NCBI GenBank assembly: GCA_963931925.1 | Contig: OZ007583.1 | Coordinates: 10,801,872 to 10,865,871 of the forward strand | Origin: Onchidella celtica | Lineage: Eukaryota; Mollusca; Gastropoda; Systellommatophora; Onchidiidae | DNA: 64,000 nucleotides | Direction: 5' to 3' | Shown: one piece after another, positions 22,641-32,925 of the stretch | Numbering within the stretch: position 1 is the stretch's first letter | Layout: the number at the start of each line of letters is the position of its first letter | Program-made: the position numbers and the translations under genes | The notes under the pieces: generated by a model | Told to the model about the DNA's origin: nothing | Seen by the model: the letters and a program-made list of their open reading frames with translations, nothing else | Database searches by the model: none

Positions 22641-24700
22641 ACTAAAATGTTTCCCCTCTATTTTACTAAAAAATTAAGATTTTGGACAATTTGTAACAAT
22701 TACTGTAGAAAATAAATTCTGGCCCAGTAAATACTCCTCCTTTAAAATCGGTAAATTAACCATTACCATTGCATGTAATTAGGTTCGATATTTTTATACT
22801 GGTCAGTTCATACTACCAATTTCGATAGTGTTGGCGCTGTTGTGAATTTCGTCGTTTCCGAACAGAAAAACAAACATTTTAAAATAAAACAGAACTTAAC
22901 CATCGAAATCTGACCATTCTTAGACATAATTTCTTACTACCCTTCTCCCCTCTGACAACAACAACAACAACAACAACAACAACAGCAACAACTACTGCAA
23001 GTAATACCAGTTCTATGACGGTTCCTTTTGGGTCTCTATCTCTAGCTCTCCCTCTTTTTCTCTCTAACATGTATTTACTGTTTTAGTTATTTTCTTAACA
23101 ATAAAAAGAAATAAGGATCTTCAGTGACCCTGGTTTCACGAACTTCATACAAAACGAAAATGGCACACGTTTCAACCGTTCAGCTGACACCTGTCAAAAG
23201 TAGGCAGCTGGACTATTCCCTTCGTCTAGGGGTGGTGTATTAGCAATGATAACAAGAAGGTGAAAGAAAACAGCGATTTATTAGCAGAACTTCAAAATTG
23301 CACCCTTTCGTTAAAACTGAAATGGATTCGTCCTGTTTGTGGGTTAAAAAAAAAGACAACACTGACATATTTTGAGTGATCTGATCAGTGATTGGCCACG
23401 GCCAGCAACGTGACAGACTGTCCACACTCCCATATGGTTATGGTCTGATGTCTGATGTTTGGTGTAAGGGGATACGCTCTGCATAATATAATTTATGTAC
23501 AAAAGGGCCGGGAAGCTATTTGGGCCCGTAAGAGGAATTTGGGACAGTTTCATCAAAACTCTAATGTATCGGTACACTCTTGGCCCAATGCTCACCGTCG
23601 ATAAAGCGCTCATACCATGCCATTTAAACCTGACATAAACAGCACACAACTGTTCTGAATTTGTGATTCAGAAACAGCATTATCTCCTTATTATGAAACC
23701 TTAGCTTGGGATGCTCATTTAGAAAGTGGGAAATCAATCTGAGGAGGAACACTGCATTTGAACTCGCCACTCCCTTTGCAAAGACAAATGGAGACATTGC
23801 TATGAGTATTTTATTTGACCCATTGTCCCCTTGGAGACCATCTCTTCAAGTTTCAACCCAAAAAAAAAAAAACCACTCGTTTGCAGAGTACTTAGGAACG
23901 AGTCTTTCCTTCTGGCTGAATTCCCCGGTAAGAGGGCACCTTTAAAGGAGAACCAAACTTGGCTTTCCGAAAAAGGTTGACTCTGCTCAGCCATAAGTCT
24001 GGATGAAAGAAAAAATGTTATCCTCTAATATCATGCACAAAGATGCTGTCATTACAGATAGAATTAAATCGAATCAGAAATCGTTTTGTGTTACAATCAA
24101 ATCGAAGTGAAAATAAACAAACTGGACCGACTTGTACACGTTGTCAGCCCAAAGCGGAAGACAGGGAGATGGCCTACGATTATGTTCTACATGTACAATA
24201 TATTTGACGTCGCCTCAGAAGCAGCCATTGGGCAAATTTCCTACTGACCCAGGATCAGCAACGGGGAAACGCTCTGAGCTGCAGATTGCACTGGTTGCAA
24301 GTAATAAGGCGCCCAATGCAAAGACACAGTGTCTCGAAACTCGAAGACTGTGATTCAGGAATGTTCAGAGAAAATGTTCAGACTGCCCTTGGAGGAATGA
24401 TAAAAAACTTCGTAACATTGAAATAGGTGCCAGAAATATATTTAATTTGTAGACAACTTCTGTGAACCTCTGTGTTCTAATTGTAATACGGATGATGAAT
24501 AATGGCTTTACTGTATTTAGAAACGTACGTGCATACACAGAGACAAAAGTGAATCAACGAATTTCTTTTTATGTTTTAATTTACAAATTGTTATTGCAAT
24601 GCAGCATCTTTCTCCGTACATGTATTTTATTTTATTTGTTACTGTTAGGTGAATCTCGGTTAGAGGGTTCTGACTCACGGTGGCAGAAAGCGATGTGGAA
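22641..24700. other. Intergenic, nothing recognised
   Basis: It includes a CAA microsatellite (about 22957-22990) and a poly-A run (23862). Open frames are short and without family motifs. Confidence 0.45.
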
Positions 24701-24995
24701 AATTATATTGCTATAGGTCATCCACCATAGTAGATTGCGTGGTGTAACAGTATATCGCTTTATGACGAGTCTGGGTCAAATCTGACCCACGATAGTAGAT
24801 TGCGTGTAAACCAACACAGTGGTCAGTGGTCAGTTTCCTATTGACTTTTATCCGCAAATGATCTGATGACCTTTTAACTTATTACATATTAGGAGAATAC
24901 ACCAAGTTTCAGTAATCGGGTCCGTGTGATTGATTAATTGCAGAATTAAAACCACCTCTCTGGGTCAATATGACCATCGATAGTAGATTAGGGTT
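24701..24995. repeat. Repeated GGGTCA..GATAGTAGATT motif block
   Basis: ATAGTAGATT occurs three times (about 24729, 24791 and 24978). The last two are preceded by TGGGTCAAATCTGACCC and TGGGTCAATATGACC. Such GGGTCA..TGACC hairpin motifs are reminiscent of piggyBac-like termini, but no complete element or TTAA pair is resolved. Confidence 0.4.
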
Positions 24996-25141
24996 AAGCA
25001 CAATCTGCCCTGTTCTTTTGCGTATGCAAAAGTGTGATCACAAAATTACAAATTATTATGCTAAGCCATATATCAAAAACAAGGAACACGAAAACTGTAC
25101 AATGAATTCTTAATAATAATGATGCTATTACTAGTTACAGT

Positions 25142-25144
<3 letters not shown>

Positions 25145-25183
<39 letters not shown>

Positions 25184-25190
25184 CACAATA
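25145..25190. repeat. (AAT)n microsatellite
   Basis: Uninterrupted AAT/TAA repeats of about 40 bp. Confidence 0.9.
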
Positions 25191-25411
25191 AGAATAATAA
25201 ATTCGGTTATAAAATATAAGAAATTACAATAAATTCTTGTCCTCTGTGCATGACTCAAATGGAAACGACCAACACATAGGTTGCCTAGGGGATATTGTCA
25301 AACAAAGCTTAACCTGCACCAGCCGTCCAGCCAAAACCTCTTCGGGCTCTTTCTTCTATTTTTTTTTCTTTAATTTTATGGGACCTGCCTCATTTTCTGG
25401 CAAAAAAAATA

Positions 25412-25503
25412 CACCCCCCCCCCTCCCCCCACCAAAAAACAACAACAACAACAATAACAACCAAAAAACAACCAACCAACCAACCAAACAAACAAACAAA
25501 CAC
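25412..25503. repeat. Low-complexity C/A block
   Basis: Poly-C, then AAC, CAAC and CAAA repeats in succession. Confidence 0.85.
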
Positions 25504-26317
25504 AGCGTCATTGGAAATTCCGGGTGTGGATTTTACTTCCTTATTTAATCGAATAAATAGGCTGCCTGTGGGGTTCTATTAGGCTTAATGGATAAGGTTG
25601 CTGGAAGAGAAGGGTTGATGGTTGACCACTAATCAGCCAAATATGCGGTAGGTTTATGTTTGCACACTTTTTTGTGTTATAGTTATGCTGTAATCGAACC
25701 TGAGGAATTTAGTCACCTATTTTTCACCCCAAAACGTGGCATGTTTTATAATAATACCTGGCGACAACAGAATTGACTGCAAACACGGGACATTATAAAT
25801 ATTGTAGGCCTACATCTTTAATGTCTCGCACTACTATCTATGAACTGTGGAAATAAAGTTTCACCTTTTTTTTGGTGTTTTTTTGGTTTACTCTGCGTCC
25901 TTGCAAGATGCCCGGCCATCCTTAATTATTTTAATTGTGATACCTACTTATAGGTAAGCACATCAGATGGTTAGAACATAGGACAAGAAGAAAAGAACAG
26001 ATTCCAAAAGTATAATCAGAAAGAGAACAGAATAGAGAAAGAACAGATCTATGAGAACAGAACAGACCTAGAAGAGGTAGCAGAAGAATAAAACTGAAGA
26101 CCTGAAACAATAACATCAGGTAGGAGCCATAGCCTTTCTCATTCCACTACTATTCTACTGCTCGCTATCTTTTGAGTTCTCCTCTATCTACTAAACCCCT
26201 CTGTAACTGTCTACAAGTTTGTGATCATGGTTTGCCAGATTTCTGGTACAACCACTGTTAAGTCGACTCAGACACCAGACACTATCGACAGACCTGTTCG
26301 ACTGTGGACTGGGTATG
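25504..26317. other. Intergenic; possible LTR-type flank
   Basis: No gene. The last ~60 bp before the transposon (from TGTTAAGTCGACTCAG) look LTR-like. The far flank at 30295-30620 carries GAATAAACGTTTCGTCTCC, an LTR-type polyadenylation region. The DNA transposon may have landed inside an old LTR (inference). Confidence 0.35.
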
Positions 26318-28119
26318 CCGGTGTAACAGGCCAAAATATACCTCCAGCCCAGACTATACCCGGGGTTAAACTGGCCTAGCCTAGAATTATACCCAGTCCA
26401 GACTATACCCTCTACATTTAAAACAAAAGCAAGTCAAGACCACAGTTTATTTCAGCCTGTTCTTTATCACTGTCATCAGATATCATATTAATACATACAT
26501 GAACACATTCTTGGCATCCATAAATCATAATACAATTCAGAGGAACTAATAATAACAGTTTATTTCAGCCTTAGTTTAAATTGGTGTACATTCATACATT
26601 CTTGGCTCCTGTTAATCATGATACATTTTAGAGGAAACAAACATGCATCAAAATAAGTTGATATACGAAAGGGTTGAATATCCATTCAAACTGATATGAT
26701 TAGACTTCAGCATTAATTTCACCCGTGTCTGTTGATATTATTATTATTATTATTATTATTTTGATAATTGGTTGTCCATGAATAAAACATGCATTGTATT
26801 TTTTTTACAATCATGCAGAGATAAAAGGCCGGAAAAGAACACACATTGAAAAAAAATAAAAACATAATGATAACCCAACTGACAGATGGTGCAATTCCAT
26901 CATCCAGGAGACATTAAATACTACACATAAAACTAAATATGCACTAAATATTTTTGCCTTATGAACTCCACCTGTCCAGATCCACTTGAAATGTTACAGA
27001 ATGCTAACCAGTAATATACAATAATAACAATAAGAACACCAAATCATCTTATTTACTCTTGAAAATAAAGAGAAATATTAATATCAGAATAATGATCATC
27101 ATCTTGGAATAATACAAAGATATGAGAGGGAGTGTTAAAAAGGCAGTGTAGGCCTACCAATCATTCTAGAATCTATAAGCAGCATTATGTGTATATCAAC
27201 TATATATAAAACATGTGTTAAATCTTTTCAGCTATTCAAGTAGAACTGGACAGAAAGGCTTGAAATAGACATGACAGTTGTGTAGACCGGCAGAGTAAGT
27301 CCACTGAGACAAAAGTAGTTCATTGTAAAAAGTAATTAGATCTACAACAGGTTAAGGCAAAATTCTATGGATCATATTGCATAAGCAGTATTTCTTGTTA
27401 GTGAACATTATTCTTTGTTAGCTTATTTGTAGAAAGATATACATTTCATGTACTTTATGGTTTAAGACACTGGATTAGTTAGCAGGGCATTTGAAAGATT
27501 GAACTTATGTGTTATAGTGAACACGTTTTTGTCACACGCGAGTGAAAAAACAACAACAACCGTGTCCGTCTTTACCTTCCTAAGCTTGACACGTCCCTTG
27601 CCAAGGGATTTAACAACTGTGTATTTGCACACAAAAAAATATGTAAAAGGACTTCATTTTTATGAGTCCAATAATTATTTCGTCCATTGCGACTAAGTGT
27701 ATGTCAGTGCCAAACAAACAATACAGTGCAAATTTTACTCGTGGGCAACCAACTACAAAAGCAACTACAACATGACAACAAAATGTGAGTGAAATGAGGG
27801 TTAAAGTTGAATCATATCAGTCTGAATGGATTCAACCCATAGTATATCAATACATGATAATGCATGTCTTTTCCTCTGAATTGTATTATGATTTACGGAA
27901 GTCGAGAATGTATGTATGTATGTATTACTATGATGCCCGATGAAAGTGATTAAAAAAACGAATTAAAATGTGATTGAAATAAACTGTAGTCTCTACTCGT
28001 TTATATAATCTGTACTATTGGGGTATAGTCTGGCTATATACCTAGGGACATAAAATAAGTTAGGCCCCTTTAACCTCTGGTGTAGTCTGGCGGGGAGATA
28101 ATCTGGCCTGCTACACTGG
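26318..28119. mobile_element. Long-TIR non-autonomous DNA transposon, copy 1
   Basis: The left end (26318, CCGGTGTAACAGGCCA) and the right end (CTACACTGG at 28111-28119, read in reverse) are inverted repeats. The similarity extends inward for about 400 bp: 26431-26740 reverse complemented matches about 27780-28010, including the CTGAAATAAACTGTGGTC region. Subterminal sequence repeats the motif AGAxTATACCC many times. There is no transposase. The middle (26800-27520) is shared in inverted orientation with copy 2. Confidence 0.75.
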
Positions 28120-30294
28120 GGTTAAAGTGGCTTTGTCTGTTTTGTACCTCAAGTATATTCTGTGCTAGGCCAGTTTATACCAGGGGAATACTTTGGGCTA
28201 GGCCAAACTATATTCCACCAGTCCAGATTATACTCCCATATTCAGGCGAAATATTCAAGGCTTAAGGATACAACATTAAGTTTATAAAATTTTATTTCAC
28301 CCTCAAGTGACATGCCTTTATTCACTCCAACACATAATTGCAATTCTTCAAATGCCCTGCAAACTAATCCAGTGCCTTAAACCATGAGCTACATGAAATG
28401 TACACCTTTCTACAAAGAAGCTATCACAGAATTTACTAACAAGAAATGTTAACGCAACATGATCCACCGAAGTTTGGCCTTAACGTACTGTAATGCTACA
28501 ATGCACTGTTGTCTCAGTGGATTTAATATGTCAGTTTGCACGACTATCAAAGCTACTTTACTAAAGCTTTCTGTCCAGTTCTACTAGAATAGTTAAAAAG
28601 ATTGAACAAATTTTTTACATAATGTTGGTACACATGTGTAGCTAATTTTAGATTCTAGAGTGACGTGTAGATCATTTTCATATTCCCTCTTTTCTTTTTA
28701 TTATTCCAAGATGATAATGATGATGATGACTCTGATATTGAGTACAATCTCTTTATTTTCAAAAGTAAGATGATTTGGTGTTTTTATTGTTATTATTGCG
28801 TATTATTGGATAGCATTCTGTAACGTTTGAAGTGGATCTGGACAGGTTAAGTTCATCATGTGAAAAAAGTTTAGTATGTATTTAGTTTTGTGTGAAGTAT
28901 TTATTGTCTGCTGGATGGAATTGTACCATCTGTCAGTTGGGTTATTAAAAGGCTGCTGTTGTTATTTTTCTCTAGGTGTGTTCTTTCCCGGCCTTTTCTC
29001 TCTGCATTATTGTAACTTTGTATGTAGATCTAATTGTTCTGACATATCAAGCACATTCCTGATTTTAAAAAATTAAAATAAAATTCACATGTTTTAACAC
29101 TTTGGGGGGGGGGGGGTGCTCAGATTCAAATGCAATGCATTCATTTCGTGCATGCTTCAGTGATTGGAGATCACTTAATAGGTCTGGTATATTTTATATA
29201 ATTAACGGACATTTAGAAAAAAAAACAAAAAACCTACTTTAAAAGGGTATCCATATAAGTAAGTTTGCAGATGCAAATAAATACTTAGAGAAGTCTAGTT
29301 CAAAGTGGCTAGTTAAAATAAAATTCAGATGTCTTAACACTTATGAATCTTACAATTACTAGATGACCCACGCCAGATAAATCTTGCAGATTCTTTGTAG
29401 GAAGTCCAACCGTATGTCTAGATCTAGGCTACACTAAAAGCAGCATTTGGGTTCAATGCAATGAGTAATAGAACTAACGTAGAAATACACAGATGTGATT
29501 AGGTTGATTTTCTACCACCACTGTGCAAAGACAGGTCAAGGACGACATTTCCAATCATGATTTTTTAATCTACTCCACGAAAATGCGTCTGTGTTTTTGA
29601 GGCCCAAAATTTTTTAATACAGATAATAGTAAAGACTGATTTTTTTTTTCAAAATGAGTGTATCCACGTTACTCTTCCTCAAAGACTGATGCAGTACACC
29701 AAGTTTCATAATTTTTGATAGGGTAATTGCAAAGTTTTATTGCTTTCAGCTGCTTACAGGTTCGCCCTCCAGCTCACTTATAGTAAACATTTCACACCTT
29801 GCCACTAAGTATATGTCAGTGGTGCCAAACAAAAAAATACAATACACGTTCAAACTCATGGACAACTAATTATAAAAAAAACAACAAAAAACACAATAAT
29901 AATACCAACTTACACAAGTAAAATTAGTGTTAAAGTCTAATCATATCAATTTGAATGGATTTTCAATCCTTTTGTACATCAATGCTTTTTAGTGCATGTT
30001 TATTTCCTCTTAAATGTATCATAATTTAACAGTCAAGAATGTATGCTTCAATATGATACCTGATGACGGTGATGATGAACAATTTAAACTAAAGTTGAAA
30101 TAAACTGTGGTCTTGACTTGTTTTTAAAAAAAAGTTGGGGATATAATCTGGCCTGGGGGGGGGGGGGCGGGGGAGGGGGGGTTATTCTGGCCTAGCCCAA
30201 AGTATACCCCGGGGTTAAACTGGCCTAGCCCAGGGCTAGGCCAGTTTAACCCCGGGTATAGTCTGGCGGGGTATAATCTGGCCTGCTACACCGG
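28120..30294. mobile_element. Long-TIR DNA transposon, copy 2 (inverted middle, truncated left end)
   Basis: The right end (to CTACACCGG at 30286-30294) matches the right end of copy 1 in direct orientation. Positions 28340-29060 are the reverse complement of about 26800-27500 of copy 1, for example the segment CATCTGTCAGTTGGGTTAT. Its left end starts at GGGGTTAAAGTGGC, an inner part of the family TIR, so the outermost ~45 bp are missing. It contains an unrelated ~400-bp repeat (29385-29790) and a poly-G run (30157-30180). Confidence 0.7.
29385..29790 (+). repeat. Dispersed ~400-bp repeat, copy 1
   Basis: It shares with 47050-47480, in the same orientation, the blocks ATACACAGATGTGATTA, TTGATTTTCxACCACCA, AGGTCAAGGxCGAxATTTCC and CAGTACACCAAGTT. 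No coding capacity. Its identity is unknown. Confidence 0.65.
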
Positions 30295-30499
30295 ATCCTG
30301 CCGAAAGGGACAGGTAAACGTGACGCAGGCATTTCCACAACTCTCTGGAGAGGGTCGTTTCCGTTGGTGTGACCCTGGTTGGTGCTACACGAGACACAGA
30401 ATACCGACACGATAGTTCGTGGGCCAAAAACAAAAAACAACAAAAAACAGAAGCTCCACATGAATGTGATGTATGAGAGGAGTATCGGGTGGTGTAATG

Positions 30500-30742
30500 T
30501 AGTATCATCAAGTAAGGCCGTTAAGAAGTAGATTGACCGTCTGTGGCTTTGCCACTTGTTTTGAATTAGTGAATAAACGTTTCGTCTCCACCGTCCTAAG
30601 GATCACGTGTTTTGATTAGCAAGCAAATACTACCAGCTACGTATCAAAGGGGAGCGGGGAATACACCATCAAGGTAATCCTCTTACACGTCCTGAACACT
30701 TCAGCTACAAAGGAGATCCTCGCCTCTGTAATTGCAATCACA
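30500..30742 (+). promoter_or_regulatory. Candidate 5' UTR exon region of the CARD-GIMAP gene
   Basis: A good donor (ACA|GTGAGT) lies at 30742/30743 and the next acceptor (TTTCTCCCACAG) at 31672 opens the exon holding the start codon. The upstream border and the transcription start are not visible. The assignment is by position and splice signals only. Confidence 0.25.
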
Positions 30743-31681
30743 GTGAGTGCTTTAAGAAAGTAATGATCTTTTTATTAATATACAAGCGGAAGAATTGTTA
30801 TTCTAAATTTCAAAAAAAGGAAATAATGGAGTAAAGCGGTCTAGAACAAGAGGACAAAAAATTCTTTAACTCCAGCTGTCGACTCATCGCCGAAAAGAAT
30901 ACTTGGATACGTGGGTCTTGCCCTGTTAGGGAAATGGCCGCCGCATCCACATTTGGTTTCATTTTCCGTAATGCGAAACAAAGGGGGTTGCGCGGCCTAG
31001 CATATTATGAAATTCACTGAATGAAACAGGGTTTGCAAGGAAATTATAATTGAAAAATACACTCGATCAAGCTGCTTAGACCGTCTGTCAAGACGTTAAG
31101 ATCCAAGCATCATCAATTGATTGGTTCTGGATGATAAGTACCAATTCTCTGGCAAGAAAACATATTATTTCATCCTCAAACTACTCTGCTTTAATCAGAC
31201 ATTTTTTTTTACATTAATGAGGATGGGAAATCTTTTCACATTGGAGACCAACGTTTTTATTTCAATCAAACAAGATCCCATTGGTTTTGGCATGCTGATA
31301 ATTTATCATGGACGACACAATTATAGTATTCTTTAAAAAATATTGTTTGATTTAATAAATTTAATTACTCGCACATAGTTGTCTTTTCAAATGCTTTTGG
31401 TGTTAGAATGGATACACCGATGACAGATTTGCTTATAGGGCACTGGTATCTAGACCGTCGATCACAACTGTGGATTAGAGAATGGCTTAGTGTAGCTTAT
31501 AAGAAAGTATAAATTCCTGTGATTTTGATAGCTAGGATCTTACAGATCTAAAGCTTAACGTCTCCAGACAGTTCGTGTTGAGTGGAGGTTGGGGGTGGGG
31601 ATGCGGATTGGGGAGGGGAGGTAAAAAACCGTGCATTTTTTATAATTTACTGAAAACAATTTTCTCCCACAGACCTCAGCA

Positions 31682-31834
31682 ATGGGTGGTGCCCCTTCAA
31701 AACACCCACAAATGTCACACAATGAAAAGCTATTGAGGATAACTGAAGGCCCTTTTGTGGCATCAGTTCTGCCCATGACTGTTGTGCACGTATTCCACAC
31801 CTACGATATAGATATCCTGTCCTCACAAGATATA
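31682..31834 (+). CDS. CARD-GIMAP protein, coding exon 1 (myristoylation motif, CARD helices 1-3)
   Basis: This is the start of a predicted four-exon, 530-residue protein. The exon follows an acceptor at 31671-31672. ATG 31682 has G at -3 and +4. Residues 1-7 are MGGAPSK, a consensus for N-myristoylation (Gly2, Ser6, Lys7), which predicts membrane attachment. Residues 20-51 (PFVASVLPMTVVHVFHTYDI and on) look like the first helices of a caspase recruitment domain. The exon ends at ATA|GTAGGT (31834/31835) in phase 0. The frame stays open past it to a TAA at 31901, but that reading breaks the CARD and is judged intronic. Confidence 0.65.
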
Positions 31835-32690
31835 GTAGGTTATTTATTATACGCCACCACTGACAAAAACGAAGCTTATGACATTTTAAAAAAAAATCCT
31901 TAACAATTAATTAAATAACTAAAAAGATATGTCGTAATGAAGATACCACCATCAATAACACAAAAAGAAAACTTATTGAGCAATTAAGCAGGCATGCTTT
32001 TTAACTGGCCTGGCTTTTTTTTCTCTTTTGCGATGGCCATAATAATTTTGTAATGATTGATCACAGTTTGTGCTAATTTAATTTAGAATCAATCTTATTT
32101 TGCATGGTTTGTGGATCCCTTCGCTTATATGTCATTATTTTGTCCAAGAATGTTAAATTTTCACCGAAAAGTGTACATTATGTAAAGTCCTGACATGAAC
32201 TCTATAGTACATCGTGCTTTCACATTCAGGAAAAAAAAACGTATTCTCCTCACACCAAGAAATTTTTTTTTCTAAGGGTTGGGGTTGGGGAAGACAGGCT
32301 TTTTTACTGAATGTCATGCAAGTCGGTTTTTAAAAATTTTCTGTTGAATATTTTTTTGTTTGTTTAATATATATATGATGATATGTTTATAACTGTTTGT
32401 CTTTGACATTGGATTTTTTCTAATTTTTCGTTGATTCCCTCTGTCAGTCATTTTTAACCTTTTCAAACCGAAACGGTGCTAACGTTACATTATCTCATTA
32501 ATAATTTCATCCTCGAATCATAAATGCCCTGTTTATTGCACAACATGCAATGTAAAACATCCGAACAGTAAAAGGATCCATAAACCATGCCCGCAGCAGC
32601 CAAGCCTTTCGTTAATTGAACTTCACGGTAGTTCAATCAAATATGACCTTCAATTATGACAAATTTTAGTTTTCCATGTTACAATTATAG

Positions 32691-32856
32691 GATACAGTGA
32701 AAGCAACAACGCAGAGCAAAGGAGATCGCGAGGGAGCCATTGAATTGCTGCATCGATTGCACAGGTACCCCAACTGGTTTCCATGTCTGCAGAAAGTTTT
32801 ACGGGATCCACAGGTTAATCAGAGTCATCTAGCTGACGCCCTAAAACAGCTTGTTG
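32691..32856 (+). CDS. CARD-GIMAP protein, coding exon 2 (CARD helices 4-6)
   Basis: Acceptor ATTATAG at 32690, donor TTG|GTAGGT at 32856/32857. It enters in phase 0 and leaves in phase 1. It encodes 55 residues with GAIELLHRLHRYPNWFPCLQ and HLADALKQLV, which closely follow the pattern of CARDs of RIG-I/MDA5 and NLR type (AxxLLxxL..WFxxFLxAL...LAxxL). Joined to exon 1 the whole six-helix CARD is about residues 20-107. CARDs are homotypic adaptors in innate immune and death signalling. No Met or stop lies inside. Confidence 0.7.
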
Positions 32857-32925
32857 GTAGGTGAAAAAGAAAAATAGATAAATTATTCATAGTTTACAGC
32901 TTTTGCATGTGGAAACGGAAGCATA

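Noticed and set aside
31835..31903. Read-through of CARD exon 1 to a TAA (73-codon protein)
   Set aside because: The good donor GTAGGT and the perfect CARD continuation in exon 2 make read-through less likely, though a short isoform is possible.
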